Part shown: piece after piece, positions 37,203 through 49,396 of the stretch
Layout of the letters: each line of letters starts with the position of its first letter
How positions within the stretch are numbered: the first letter of the stretch is position 1
Source of the DNA: Lates calcarifer
Lineage: Eukaryota; Chordata; Actinopteri; Centropomidae
Reading direction: 5' to 3'
Assembly (NCBI RefSeq): GCF_001640805.2
Contig: NC_066835.1
Location: 8,240,227-8,304,226, forward strand
DNA length: 64,000 bases
Notes under the pieces: generated by a model
The model's database searches: none
The model's input: the letters and a program-made list of their open reading frames with translations, nothing else
What the model was told of the DNA's origin: nothing
Position numbers and translations under genes: made by a program

Positions 37203-40200
37203 CGGTGGCGCTGCCCGGATCACTCCGCCCCATTGTCTTATACCCACCTCCAGACACATTACTGCTTTGTTTCCGCGCCTCCTCACGGCTTCCACCTTCT
37301 CTCCGCCTTTGTTTATGTTTTCTATAGTTTGATGTGTGAAGTAGCGTAGGATAAATAATCACGACTTGCTTGAATTTTTCTCTATTTGCTCGTGTCATTG
37401 TCTCACAAAGACCTTTAATCTGGGCTGTAGGACGTCTAGAGCGGGGGGGGGAGGGAGGGAGGGGGCACAGTATATGCATAGGCCTATTTAATCTTTTTTT
37501 TTTTTTTTCAAATCTTGTTTTAAAATTGAAACTCAAACAGGGTATTATGAACATATGTTATTCATTTTAATGTGAACTTGTCCGTCTTTTATTTATCCGC
37601 AGTTGAAGAATTGTGTTTTGCATTTTGTTGCACTTGTGAAAAGGATCCTTCACGAGCCACGAGCTTGGATTATGAGGGAAATACATTTTCCAAAAAAAAA
37701 AAACTAACAAAAAAAAAACAAGGGTCATGAGCTTACAGGCAACCTCCCTTGCTTGTGTTTTGTTCTATTGGACTTTTCTAATGTTATTTATTTTGTTTGG
37801 TGTAAAGATAAAAAACGAGTCCTTTAGTATTATTTGACACCCCTGCGATCTCTGTGTGGGGACATGGTTGGTGGATATGATATTAGCGTCTCAGCCCTTT
37901 TTTCCCAGCCCCATACATGTAGTCTGCAGAAGCTCCCCATGCAGTAGCAGCAGCAAACCATGTTTCTACTATAGCCTATGTTTCCATTTTTTCTTCTTCT
38001 TCTTCTTCTTCGAGGAGGTGTTTTATTTTCTCAGCGAATGTAAAATCAATCAGTCATGCAATAAGGGTGGAAAGAAGGACATACGTTAGCAGTTTCTTTA
38101 TTGAAGAAAAAAAGAAACAGATATCATCTTTTTTTTCGATGTCATACATTCCATGCTGCTCCAGTTCGAAGAAATAAATAAAAGAATTAAAAATATAACT
38201 GTAGCATATCCTTCAGTTTGAATTGAGACACATCAGAGGCATTTCACATTATCACTAAATTAAAAATAAGACAATTTCTTAAATAAAAAATAATGAGAAT
38301 ATCGCTCTAGTTTTGCTATTAATACATTTTATTATTATTAAATTGTTATAAATGTCACGGTTGCATAAAATTTGTCGAGGTGATACACAAAAGCAAAAAT
38401 GCAGTTTTAGACAATTGAAGCATGTTAAAAATAACAATGAACCATGGATGATAACTGGTAAATCCGTGTATTTGTTTATTACAAAGTAATGTGGAATAAT
38501 TGGCCCATAATTAATATTTAATAACATAAAAGAAAATGGCCACAGATTAAGTCAAATCCCAAATAAAAGCTACTGTATTTTTTTCTCTCGGTCCTCTTGA
38601 TTCGAAGTGAAGAAAAAAAAAACCTCTCGGGTGGCCTTCTTACCCCTCCTCTCATCTGCGCGGTGCACATCCATAATAATAAAAATGTCACCGGGGCCCT
38701 TCTGGAGATCCTGCAAGGAGACAACAAGCTAAATGAGAAATCGTTTGAAAAATAATTCCCTGATATGTTCAGTCAGTCAAATGCGGTCGGAGAGGATGCA
38801 GGCAGAGCTGGAATCATAACGGGGCTTATTTGTCTCATTATTCTGGAGATTTGCAGATGCCAGCGTAAAAAGCCAGTTCAACACTAAGCATAGCTCGGCT
38901 GTGAATATGGTTACAGCAAAGGAAATGATCACTGAAAGGCTGAATAGGCGAACATGTATTCCTCTGTGTGTATTTTTGCTATAATGAAGGGGGTGTGTAG
39001 AGATGATCATTCATTTTCTTTTAAAATGTGTATTTCTTTTCAGTATTTACAGCAAGTTCCTGTTATTTATAATTTTCAAAATACAATCCAGACACACATG
39101 GAGCTAAAATGCTTACATTGTTTTGTAATTACTAAAATTTCTGGGAAAAATCTCTCTCTTTTTAATTTAAGAATACTCAGAGTTTTCTACCTTTCCTCTC
39201 AAATTAGCCAAAAACCTTTTGTGCCATGTTCAGTGTTTATGATTATGTTACGCCTTTGTGCAACTCCAGGATTATTTGTTCTCACTGATTTTGCACCAAG
39301 GATTCATTTTCAGCCCAATCTGACTGATATAAGAGGACGTGGACATTACTAGCCCTGACATATGGTTAGCAGGGAAACCTAGAACAATTGAACCATGGTG
39401 TGTCAAAGAAAAAAAAAAAAAGCTGATGCACTGAGTATTTCTGCATCCAACACAGACAGACACACACAGAGTGAGAAATACGCGCGCACGTGCACACGCA
39501 TCCACAGCAAGACACTGATTTGACCCATATGTGCCGTGTACGCAGGTAGCACATAAATAACGTTTTAAACGAAAGCAGGGAATTTGTATTTCTTTCATTG
39601 CGTTCCCATCCGTGGGAAAGTGCTCCTAAATCAATCCTGCTGTAAAGACAAGTGTGTAGGACAGGCTGGGGTCCACTAAATGCCGCCACCCACTCCTTTT
39701 CCTTGCACACAAAGCCTGTGCGTAATTCCAAAAAAGCCATCCATCTCTTCTCCTAGCAACTCTGTCCTCCACCACTCACTCTGCTTCTCGCACAAACCTG
39801 CATGTCCACCAAATAAATATACACGTCGTTGTGTAAAAATCACAATCACAATTCAAAGATAATAGCCAGGTGTAGAAGCTGCTTCGCCCTGTACTCACCG
39901 ATGGGCGCGTTACCGCCTCCTCAGAATAAGAGGAAATGGTCGCATCTCGTGGAGCTGGATTCTTATTTATCTTTTAAAACATCCCTCAAGCGACAGCTTA
40001 AAACTGCGAGCAGAAACTGGTTCTAATCTGAGTGGCCAGTGTTTCTCGGCCGCTTCCTGGCTGCATTTGATCCGGGAGAGAGTCAGAAGCCTTAAATGTG
40101 TTGTGAGGGCACCGAGCTGTCAGACCTTTTGGCGAGTAAGATTGATCGCGCACAGGCTTCCAGGACTCTTTGTTTGGTATATAAGCAACAAACTGAGAGA

Positions 40201-41238
40201 GGCCTACCACTTCTCTTCTTCCTCTCTCTTACCCACTAAGCCATAATTTTTTTCCTTTTTTTTTGAATGAAAATACAACACACACTTGCTTGACGAAAAA
40301 CATCCCAAAAGGGGCTTTCACAGATTATTCTGGAAGAGCTATAAAACCAAACACTGCAGGGGGAAGAGCCATTCAATAACATTTCCATCTACATAATAAC
40401 ACTGCAAATGGATTCGTTTTAAATGGTCGATCGTAACCGTGTTGATGTTTGCTTCATTGCAAATTCCAGGTAGAAGTGATGCTGGAAATACAGTAGAGAA
40501 GCCTTTCTCAGCATTGTAGCTACATGTCCTCCCTGTTAAACCTGAAAGTGTTACCATGGGATTTTCCACTTTTGAAAACAGTCAAAGACATTAGGATGGT
40601 GTTTAAAAGAAGGTAATAATTATGGCAGCTTTTTGGTTATCGAAAATCACAAAACAAAGAGTGCCTGTGTGTTTAAGCGTAGTGTTTGTGGGTGTGTGCA
40701 CGCACATGGGCGCGCATGACCTCGTTACAAAATCGACCTTTTGTGGAATAAACGAAAAAAAAAACCCTATGTGTTTTTAATGTAATATCATATGCATACA
40801 GACAGCATAAACAGCCCTAATAATAAAACAACAGTGATTGTGAGGGCGCGCGTGTGCATGCGTGTGTATCTGTTTACAAGTTTCTGCACTGTGGCTGTAA
40901 ATGTTAAACTGCTGCTATGGGGTGAAATGGTCTGAACGTGTCATATCCGTCAGTATTAACTTAATGGATGGGCTTTTTATTGCAACACATGTCAATGGAT
41001 GCACTGCATATTTCACTATTATGCACCTTTGAAGAATCACATCTACTCTTCTGGAGTCCACATTCACTCAAACAGGGCTGGATTGTTGGGGTTTGTTTCT
41101 GTCCAGAAGTCTCAATATCAGTTTTTAGGGTGTGTTTTTTTTCCACCTCTGAAGCTTGACTCTTGCCTATATGAATAGCTGCTGGCGTGAAATGTGTGTG
41201 TATGTGTGTGTGTTTGTGCGTGTGTGTTTGAGTGTGTG
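37203..41238. other. hoxa3a 3' UTR and hoxa3a-hoxa2a interval
   Basis: No coding exon. AATAAA hexamers near 38174-38182 are candidate polyadenylation signals. 38280-38570 is AT-rich. The region around 39880-40210 holds cleaner, GC-richer sequence with a minus-strand donor, described separately. (CA)-type runs lie at about 39454-39480 and 41189-41240. Confidence 0.5.
38620..40000 (-). ncRNA. Candidate antisense splice pair between hoxa3a and hoxa2a
   Basis: On the minus strand a consensus donor TCG|GTGAGTACA lies at 39898-39893, and a consensus acceptor TTGTCTCCTTGCAG ends at 38711, so a 1188-bp intron is possible. Antisense transcripts are common in vertebrate HoxA intervals. I see no convincing protein, and neither end of the transcript is visible. 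The coordinates cover the splice pair only. Confidence 0.25.
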
Positions 41239-41247
41239 GTGGGGGCG
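41239..41247 (+). promoter_or_regulatory. Krox20/EGR-like site upstream of hoxa2a
   Basis: GTGGGGGCG differs by one base from the EGR/Krox20 core GCGKGGGCG. Mouse Hoxa2 has Krox20 sites in an upstream rhombomere 3/5 enhancer. This one lies 0.5 kb before the start codon, downstream of a (TG)n tract. A single near-match is weak evidence. Confidence 0.25.
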
Positions 41248-41533
41248 TTCTCGACTGACATCCTCAAACAATACGAGAAAGAGGAGTGCACGAATCCGCG
41301 CACCCTAGGCTGGGCTCCTTCCCTGTAATAGTGAGCGTCAGCCATTCTTAAAAAACACATTTTGTAGCTTAGTGGACTGGACTGGAGGGGCGAGAGGAGG
41401 ATAAACTGAGCGGACAAAGATGTAAATAAAAACAGTCGTCCCCCAGCTGAGCGAGGCGGTTTTTTTTTCTCGTCTGAGTTTTTTGGATCAATCAGGCAGA
41501 CAGTGGCTTCTTTTGATTAAACCCCAAATTGTC

Positions 41534-41761
41534 ATTGGGCAGAGGTAATCATGTGACAGGCAATTCGGTCCAATTTCAACCTTGTCTCCATGAATTCAAT
41601 AGTTTAATAGTAGCTCGGTCCCCATACGGCCGTAATCAGTGATATAGAAAAAACACCATCACGAGATTTTTTTTAAATGATTTTTTCTTTCTCGTCCTCA
41701 CTGAGCCGCAACATTTATAAAAATACGCGTGCAAACTTTCCTCGGCTCTCAGGGAGCGGAG
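41534..41761 (+). promoter_or_regulatory. hoxa2a proximal promoter
   Basis: ATTGG (41534-41538) is followed 11 nt later by CATGTGACAGG (E-box 41550-41555 overlapping a Meis-type TGACAG), 212 bp before the ATG. The spacing equals that at hoxa3a, but the E-box is CATGTG instead of CACGTG. CCATGAATTCAATAG and GCCGTAATCAGTGATATAG follow and resemble homeodomain sites. Confidence 0.5.
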
Positions 41762-43484
41762 ATGAATTACGAATTCGAGCGAGAGAGCGGTTTTATCAAT
41801 AGTCAGCCGTCGCTTGCTGAGTGCCTGACATCTTTCCCCCCTGTCGCTGATTCATTTCAAAGTTCATCAATCAAGAGCTCGACGCTTTCACGCCCGACAC
41901 TGATTCCTCCTCCCTTTGAGCAGACCATTCCCAGCCTGAACCCGGGCAGCCATCCGCGGCACGGCCGGCCCAGACACAGCCCCGACGGATGCAGTCAGCT
42001 GCCCACCGCCTCCTTACCCCCGGAGTACCCCTGGATGCGGGAGAAGAAAGCCTCCAAGAGGAACCACCTGCCGACCTCCACCGCCACCGCCATCTCCAAT
42101 GGACCTGTGTGCTTTTCCCCAAAAGGTGGGTGATTTCTGCAGCACTTTTCTGCGAAATTAGTGTCTTACTATCTGTTGCTAAATTTCAACTCAGCACGCA
42201 GGCCTTTCCTACAAAAACACACAAAAAATGCTAGAGTGGTTTTTGCCCTGATAGATTTATGGTCATTGCTTTTGTTGTGATTGTGTATGAAACCAAGGGG
42301 AAGAGGGAAAAAAAGTTTGGGTAAAGTTTGGTGATGTAAGATGATTTATTCCCCTAGCCGTAGCAAGAGTTTTGATGTGTGACAGTAATGAAGAGTGATG
42401 GAGTGCCGTTGCCGAGGAGGGCAGCTGGAGCATTCATTAGTATCCCACACCAGCCTGGACCTCACTGCTTTTATATTACATCGTGTTTCCTTCACGATCA
42501 CGCTGCAACATATTTTTTATGCGTAAAACAATCTGTTGGGTGTCTTTACGCAGTGATGATTTTTAGATAAAGGGTGCACAAGCTATGGGAGCTTCAGTAG
42601 CTCCAGCGGCCATTTTGCTGCAGCGTGTTGTGAGCCACTCTCATAGTGGGTTTGTGATAGCCCATAATGTTAGATTCACGGGGCAGTGGGGGTTATGTAA
42701 CTGTTGTGTCCCTGCGTTTTTTAATCCCACGCTACCGTGCGGTGCTTATTTTCCAGGCTCGCCTGAGATTGTGGAGAGCGGCGGAGGGGGAGGAGGGGGC
42801 TCTCGTCGGCTGAGGACAGCGTACACCAACACACAGCTGCTAGAGCTAGAGAAGGAGTTCCACTTCAACAAGTATCTGTGCCGGCCGAGGCGGGTGGAAA
42901 TAGCGGCTCTGCTGGACCTGACCGAGAGGCAGGTCAAAGTCTGGTTCCAGAACCGGCGCATGAAGCACAAGCGGCAGACGCAGAGCAAGGAGAACCACAA
43001 CGGGGAGGGGAAAGGGCCGGGGGCCGAGGACGGCATCCAGAGCGACGAGGAGGACGAGGCCCCCCCGTACGAGCGGAGCGGGGCCCTGCTGGAGAGAGAT
43101 ACCTGCTCCTTTCAGAACAACTCTCTCGGCTCCACGCAGCAGCTCCACAATGGAGAGTCCATGAGCTTTGCTGCTGCGCCGCTGAACAGCAATGACAAAA
43201 ATCTGAAACATTTTCCCAACCCGTCACCCACTGTTCCGGGCTGCATGTCAACAATGGGCCCCGGCTCGGCATCTGGCCCGGACAATGGCGACAGTCCCCC
43301 GGCCCTGGATGTTTCTATACACGATTTTCAACCTTTCTCTTCGGATTCCTGCCTACAGCTCTCCGACGCGGCCTCGCCGAGCTTGTCAGAGTCTCTGGAC
43401 AGCCCCGTGGACATTTCTACGGACAGTTTCTATTTTTTCTCGGAGTCCCTAACTACAATCGACCTGCAGCATCTGAACTACTAA
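41762..43484 (+). CDS. hoxa2a: Homeobox protein Hox-A2a
   Basis: Exons 41762-42125 and 42757-43484, phase-1 intron of 631 bp, giving 363 residues (human HOXA2 376). [20 protein letters not shown] is the group 2 N terminus. YPWM lies at 89-92 within [13 protein letters not shown]. After [11 protein letters not shown] and a run of seven Gly comes the homeodomain at about 137-196 ([12 protein letters not shown] ... [12 protein letters not shown]). The C terminus ends [12 protein letters not shown] as in other Hoxa2 proteins, with the conserved [12 protein letters not shown] segment. Group 2 proteins act in rhombomeres 2-5 and specify second-arch neural crest. Many teleosts also carry hoxa2b in HoxAb. 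The intron contains Pbx/Hox and Meis sites that fit the known rhombomere 4 enhancer. Confidence 0.96.
42249..42385 (+). promoter_or_regulatory. Intronic Pbx/Hox and Prep/Meis sites (r4 enhancer candidate)
   Basis: TGATAGAT (42249-42256) and TGATTTAT (42342-42349) fit the bipartite Pbx/Hox form TGATNNAT. TGACAG (42380-42385), a Prep/Meis site, follows directly on TGATGTG. The mouse Hoxa2 intron has a rhombomere 4 enhancer with two Pbx/Hox and one Prep/Meis site, driven by Hoxb1, and the count and order here match. Confidence 0.6.
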
Positions 43485-44706
43485 CTGAAATCAATCACAA
43501 TAACTTTTTTTTTTCCCCCTTCCGGGACAATAAATATCAGGCTACGATGGTATTAACTCTGATGTTATTTGTATATTCGGCACATTTATTCTGTTGATAT
43601 TTGACTTGACGATTAATTCAAGGTAAGGATGAAATTAAATCACTGAAGTAGCTCTACTCAAACGTGGCTTGTAATTACCATAACAAATTGATCTCTTGGA
43701 ATGGAAATTATGAGTGTATGTGAATAATTATACAATATTAGGCCTATGGAACCTGCTCATTTTTATTTTTGTATAGCTGCCAACGTCTTGGATATTTTTG
43801 TTAGAATACAATTAACTTGCTACAATCTTTTTTTCCTGGTGTTTTGAGTCGTTTCTTTTTTCTATTTTCTACAGATTTAACTTTTTTTTTTTGGGGGGGG
43901 GTTATTTGTTTGAATTATTCATGTAGAAAATATATAAATATATGCTAAATAAAAAGAAGTAGGGCATAGGAAGATAGAGACGGTATGCAAATTTTAACAA
44001 CAGGTTGGCAATGAATATAAATAGTCTAGCCCGCACTGGGGTGTGAAGGCACACACGTTTGAATTTTACTCCTAGTATATAATCTAATTTCCACATAATT
44101 CAAATTAACTTAAAATGTTTACTGGCAACTCAAATAGCATGTCTCTTTATAAAAGTAATGATTTTTTTCTTATTTGAAACTTTGCTGGTGAACTTTTTCT
44201 TTATTATTAAATGTAAAATGACTGAATCTGATAATTAGCAGTCAATTAACAAATTATTAATGCCAATAATTTTTTCAAAATTACTTTTGAAAATATTTAC
44301 AGTTGCACAGAAGTGTTAGGGACTATTTTATGCTGCCTACAGACATTAATATAAATAATTTCTGTGTTCACCTTCAAAATTCATACTTTGTAGAGACGGG
44401 GGGGGGTTGAAAAAAAAAGCTAAACAAGCCAGCACGGATCTTAGCATGACAGGGCTCTTAACATTGTGTGCATGTTGCAGGCAAATACCCGAGCCATGTT
44501 TGCCTTCAGGAGCTCATAAATCACTCCGTGGCATGAATGAGACGGACATTAAAGAGACCAATTGTGGCGTAATGTGCACAAATAAAACCCCACTTACATT
44601 TTCATATGGGAGTCCCCAATTCCTGGGCTAAAAGGGGGCTGAGTCTCTGCATGCGTTTGGTCATAATTCATTTTTATAGCTTGTTTAAACACTGGCTCTG
44701 GCTCGG

Positions 44707-44758
44707 CGACAGCGGCAGCAGTAGCAGCAGCAGAAGCAGCAGCAACAGCAGCAGCAGC
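44707..44758. repeat. CAG/CGG trinucleotide repeat
   Basis: Imperfect CAG units with CGG and AAC interruptions. Confidence 0.75.
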
Positions 44759-45319
44759 CTGCCCGGGTTATGAGGCTGCACTCTTTTTCACCGAGTGTTA
44801 AAAGCGGCCCAAACTCGAAACAGACTGCTTGTGGGCTAGATTTGATTTATCAGACATACATTTACTAAGAATAGCTCGCTCATACTGCAGAGAGGGGGTC
44901 GTTATGCAATATCTGGCTCACTTTATCAAGAGAGTTTGTGTGTGTTTTTTGGGGGGAGGGGGGATTTTACAGCATTATTGGAGCAGCAGTTAGTGTTGCA
45001 CTGGAATAGAAAGTCTCAGAGTTCAATATAGGGATTATGAATGGTCTTGCTCTATTGTATTGCGCTTGAGTTGACTTATGGGAATCAGTTATTAGCTCGT
45101 GCACAGCTTGACTCAATAGGATATTCTACTTACAGCTGCTTGTGTGTGTGAGAACAGTAAAAAAAACCACCGGTTGCGACACCGGCCCGCGCGGATCGAT
45201 CCACAAACTCATCGACACGTGCGAAACTCATAAGCTCGAGCGTCCAGCGGTTTATCGAATAATCTGGAAGCCATAAGGAGCCCCATCGACTGGCTGAACA
45301 TTAGGCTACTGGGCAACTG

Positions 45320-45333
45320 GTGTGTGTGTGTGT

Positions 45334-45364
<31 letters not shown>

Positions 45365-45365
45365 C
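45320..45365. repeat. (TG)n microsatellite
   Basis: About 22 TG units with one C and one G interruption. Confidence 0.9.
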
Positions 45366-46039
45366 GGGTGTGTTTAAGGAGTATGGGGGTATATAGGAGT
45401 AAAAAGGAGGAGGGGGGCTGTTCCTGCTGCACCCCCGCACTCCTGACTAACCACAGGGCCCAGTGCTATATAACCAAATCATTCCGAGACAGCGCGCCTT
45501 TTCTACGCACATGTGTTTCACACAAAGAGCCAAGAGAGCTCCGAGGGCCTGGCGAAGTTTCCGCAGGGAAGGCTAGGCGAGGCAAGGCAGGGTCCACTAC
45601 TGCGCCCACTCACTCCTGTTGCAGAGGCAGCTGGGAAGACAGGAGAGGCCAGGGGAGGGGAGTGGGAGTGGGAGGTGTAGTATTGACCCCACTGCGCTTT
45701 TTTCCAATGGTGGGAACTTTACGCCTCCTCTTCACTTTTTGTAATCTCCCAGGAGCTTGCAAAGATGGAAACTTTATGTATCAAATTTGATAAGACGGCC
45801 ATGTTTTATTACTATTCTTTTATTTTATCTGTTTTCGTGTAAACCTAACAGCAAGTCAGAACCTTTTCAAAGTAAAAGCAGCTGTGCCACACTGTAGACA
45901 TACTTCATTACGAGTAATATGTTATTGATGCTAGTAACATATGAGCAGCATTTTAAGGATATAGCTTTTGGAGTTGGCTCTTGGCGTTTAATTAATTTCA
46001 CTGCAACATCTTATAAACTCTGGTAAAATCTTAATCTGA

Positions 46040-46114
46040 AAAGTAAAGTAACTAAAGCTCAAGTATGAAGTAACTTGACATGGAAATACTCAAGTTAAGT
46101 ACAAGTACCTCGAA
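46040..46114. mobile_element. Fragment of a common teleost interspersed repeat
   Basis: AGTAAAGTAACTAAAGCTCA, GGAAATACTCAAG and AAGTACAAGTACCTC are characteristic of a short nonautonomous repeat that is very abundant in spiny-rayed fish. The middle part of the element is missing. It is followed by a (TATC)n tract, 46121-46144. The match is from memory of the family and should be checked against Repbase. Confidence 0.55.
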
Positions 46115-46120
46115 CTTCCT

Positions 46121-46144
46121 CTATCTATCTATCTATCTATCTAC
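46121..46144. repeat. (TATC)n microsatellite
   Basis: About six TATC units directly after the interspersed repeat fragment. Confidence 0.85.
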
Positions 46145-46910
46145 TACTCTACTAATATCCTATCAATAAACAGTGAAAACATTTTGAGTGTTTGACCACA
46201 TACGGCCGATAGGGGCGCCCATCTCTCCATGTGATCCTCACTTCCTCCCTCCCTCCCTCCTCCTCCCCTCCCTTCTCTTTTCCTTCCTCAGTGAGAGGTT
46301 GGCCCCGGACTCTATCGCTGCCGCAAGTCTCCCACGCACCCCTTTCTCTCCCTCCTCCTCCTCCTCCTCCTTCCTCAACGCTGCTTTTCGTGGCCATTAA
46401 TTTCTCCAACAGCTTTATTTGATGAACTTAACAGGATAATCAGCCCACACTCGCACCTCGCGGCTATATGGGACGCATTAGCTCCACCGCGACGGGCCTC
46501 GCATTATCAGATCATTTGATCACTATACATACATAATGAATACATGTGGGAGTGGGAATCATGAGCAGATAGCAGACCCCGTGACCCTGGGAGAGGGGAA
46601 AAATTAATACCACATCAACTTAATGTTTAATATGTTGTCTTGTCGTTATATCACCTGTGACCTCCCAGCACGCGCTGAAAAGCAGCCAAACATTTTCTAA
46701 TGCGACCTTGATGGAGGGACAAAGTTACAAAAGAGCTCTCTGTGACTGAACCGAAATACTTTCTGTCTGTGTCAGGAGTGAAACCTTCCCGCCTCTCCCT
46801 CACTGTCAAACTGTGACAATATTTGCTGAGCAAATCCCTCACAGTGTTAAAGCGTGAAACACTTCGCATTGGAATGGGACACTGATAGCCCACAGATAGC
46901 CTGTGGCAGT

Positions 46911-46911
<1 letters not shown>

Positions 46912-46967
<56 letters not shown>
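46912..46967. repeat. (CA)n microsatellite
   Basis: About 28 perfect CA units upstream of hoxa1a. Confidence 0.92.
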
Positions 46968-46969
<2 letters not shown>

Positions 46970-47371
46970 AGCCATCCATCCATCCAGGACAGAATGACAC
47001 TATTATACATATGACAGCACAGCTGTTTTGCGCGGGCTAATACAAACACGCGCAAGCACAACGCGCGCGCGCATACACACACACCTATGTTCCTCTCTAT
47101 TCCAAAAATAGCGTACCTGAGGTCAAAGTGCTAGGTCGTCCTCGTGGAGAGGTTGCAGAGGTTGAAACGTTAATCTTTCCCCGGGCGGGAGAGCGCGCAG
47201 CGGGGGGTTTAGAAGACGCCGTGTTTGCCGTTCCCCCTCGCTCTTCGTGCGACCCCGGAGCTGTCCGCCGCCGTCTGCCTCCCAGCTCATTGTTTGCTCG
47301 GCCAATACATTAGCGGCGACGCGCGTCACCTTGATCGACGAGCGCCTGGAATTTAAATAGCCACTCAAACA

Positions 47372-47616
47372 CCAATCTGTCACCGGCTAAGGGGATAAGG
47401 ACAAGTGCCTCACTGGCTGACCTGCGGCCCACGTGACGACACCCGTTCATTGATATCGGCCCGTGCGCGCCCCCCTCCCTCCCTCCCTCCTCTGATAAGG
47501 ACAGAGTATAGGTAAAGGTTGGCACGGTCACTCAGGGTAAAGAGGGGAGAGAGGAAGAGATCAGAGGGTGTCTGTAGAGCGGACGGTCCCTCGGTCCCGG
47601 TAGAAACAATGCTACA
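47372..47616 (+). promoter_or_regulatory. hoxa1a proximal promoter
   Basis: CCAAT (47372-47376) is followed by CTGTCACC with a Meis-like TGTCA, then CACGTG within CCCACGTGACG (47430-47435) 187 bp before the ATG, and by a TTGATATC Pbx-like site. Unlike the other genes, the CCAAT and E-box are 53 nt apart. AATTTAAATAG lies upstream. AGGTCAAAGTG at 47120 is a nuclear-receptor-like half site. Confidence 0.5.
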
Positions 47617-47620
47617 ATGA
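47609..47620 (+). other. Minimal upstream ORF overlapping the hoxa1a start
   Basis: ATG CTA CAA TGA is a three-codon upstream frame whose stop overlaps the hoxa1a ATG (ATGA, 47617-47620). Such an overlap allows termination-reinitiation. Its effect on hoxa1a translation is inferred. Confidence 0.5.
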
Positions 47621-48962
47621 GCAGCTTCCTAGACTACTCGGTGATGAGCGGTGAAGGTGGCTCATGCTCTGTCAGGGCTTTCCACTCGGACCACGGGATA
47701 GCAACTTTCCAGTCCTGCGCGGTTTCTGTCAACAACTGCGGGGCGGATGACCGTTTCATGGCGAGCAGGGCTTCCCCTGACGGCATCCCTCACCAGCCGG
47801 GGTCGTACCAGTCTACCGCGAGCTCCCTGGGTCTCGCCTACGGTGCACACCCGGCCTGCAGCTCCAGCTATGGACCCCAAAGTTTCTGCGCCACGTACAA
47901 CCATTACGCGCTCAACCAGGAAGTAGACTCCACAGCTGGATTTCCCCAGTGCGGCCCGCTGATGTACTCGGGTAACATCTCCTCCTCCGTGGTCTCTCAG
48001 CATCGCCAGGGTTACGGTGCCGCCCCCCTGGGCCAGCTGCAGTATGCCCACGCTGCCTACGGCGGCGGGCACGAGCAAGCGACGTCTTTTCCTGGGTGCT
48101 CGAACCCGCTGTCACCTCTGCACGCGGCTCACCTGGAGGCTTGCTGCTCACCTCTGTCTGAGGGCGCGTCCTCTGCACAGACCTTCGACTGGATGAAAGT
48201 CAAGAGGAACCCACCAAAAACAGGTGGGTGTCAAGTGGTTCCTATGGCAAAGGCACAAAGTGTATTGACTGTAAACTGGCACTGACTTAGAAGTGAGCCA
48301 ATCTTTTTAAATTGAAGTGATGTGAAATGAGTGTAGCCAAAAGGTTGCTGAGTTCAAATTTGACACTTGATATATGATACTTCCTGACTGATGGTGCCAA
48401 CTTCATAATTTGTTTTGCTGCCTTATAGGAAAAGACAGAAGGCTAGGAATACCTCATATTGCATAAAGAAATATTATGATGCAGTAGTATTACATCATGT
48501 TTCCTGGCCATAAGTTAGTCTGTGTTGAGAGCAGAGAACATACAGGGCATCTCTTTGCAGTGATTGGTTCCTCTGTCTGCAGGCAGGTCAGGGGAGTACG
48601 GTTACGGGGGCCAGCCCAATACGGTCCGGACCAACTTCACCACCAAGCAGCTAACGGAGTTGGAGAAGGAGTTCCACTTCAACAAGTATCTGACCAGGGC
48701 GAGGCGCGTTGAAATTGCCGCCGCGCTGCAGTTGAACGAGACTCAGGTGAAAATCTGGTTCCAGAACCGGAGGATGAAGCAGAAGAAGCGGGAGAAGGAG
48801 GGGCTGCTCCCAGCCAAAGCCTCAGCCTCCGACCCCGGTGAGGGCATCCAAGAGAAAATGGACGATGCAGCGTCTGAGAAGTCTATCTCAGCCCCCTCTA
48901 CTCCTTCTCCCGCATCCTCCACGGTGTCTTCCACGGGGGCTGATCCTTACTCTTCCAATTAA
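47617..48962 (+). CDS. hoxa1a: Homeobox protein Hox-A1a
   Basis: Exons 47617-48223 and 48583-48962, phase-1 intron of 359 bp, giving 328 residues (human HOXA1 335). [12 protein letters not shown] at the N terminus, [17 protein letters not shown] and YALNQEVDS are conserved Hoxa1 segments; the His runs of mammals are absent. The group 1 hexapeptide variant FDWM lies at about 190-193 ([14 protein letters not shown]). The linker [19 protein letters not shown] leads into the homeodomain at about 214-273 ([20 protein letters not shown] ... QKKRE). The Ser/Pro-rich tail is short. Human HOXA1 begins five codons earlier; here that codon is AGA, so the Met used is the second of the mammalian protein. 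Hoxa1 acts early in rhombomere 4 specification and is a direct retinoic acid target, in line with the DR5 sites downstream. Confidence 0.96.
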
Positions 48963-49346
48963 GAATCAACTGCCTCTTTACCTCTTTGGGCCACAGGCGG
49001 CCTGTATATACCAAAGCCCAGTGTATCAAAGCGAAAGTTCTGGTTGATGGATAACTTATGTGAACATTTATAAGGAGTTAATGCACTATTTGGAACTTTG
49101 GACAATATCTTGGACCATTTCTGGCTTATAGATTTGTTTTATATTGTGTATTGTGTTCAGAGGAACACGAGAATTGCTGTCCAAACAAATGTAGGTCATG
49201 GTTGTCCACAAATTGTCCACTTCCTTTAAATTTGACGTCAAATCAGCGCTGCGCTCCGATTATGATGGTGCAAAAGATACCCACCACCTTCCTTATTCCT
49301 GCCCCTGACCAGTGCTGCTGAATGTGCCGATGTAAAATCACAAAGA

Positions 49347-49396
<50 letters not shown>

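Larger units (their letters stand above)
43485..46600. other. hoxa2a 3' UTR and hoxa2a-hoxa1a interval
   Basis: AATAAA at 43529-43534 is very close to the stop, so later signals may be used. No coding exon is seen. 44430-44900 looks like a conserved regulatory block: CTCATAAATCACTCC, TGACAGGG, GGTCATAATTCA and TGATTTATCAG (44843-44853). 46400-46600 is a second such block with GGCCATTAATTT and TGATCACTAT. In mammals the antisense RNA HOTAIRM1 lies in this interval, but I cannot see a homologous transcript. Confidence 0.45.

Noticed and set aside
45320..45790. 156-codon open frame between hoxa2a and hoxa1a
   Set aside because: It begins in a (TG)n repeat and shows no recognisable protein.
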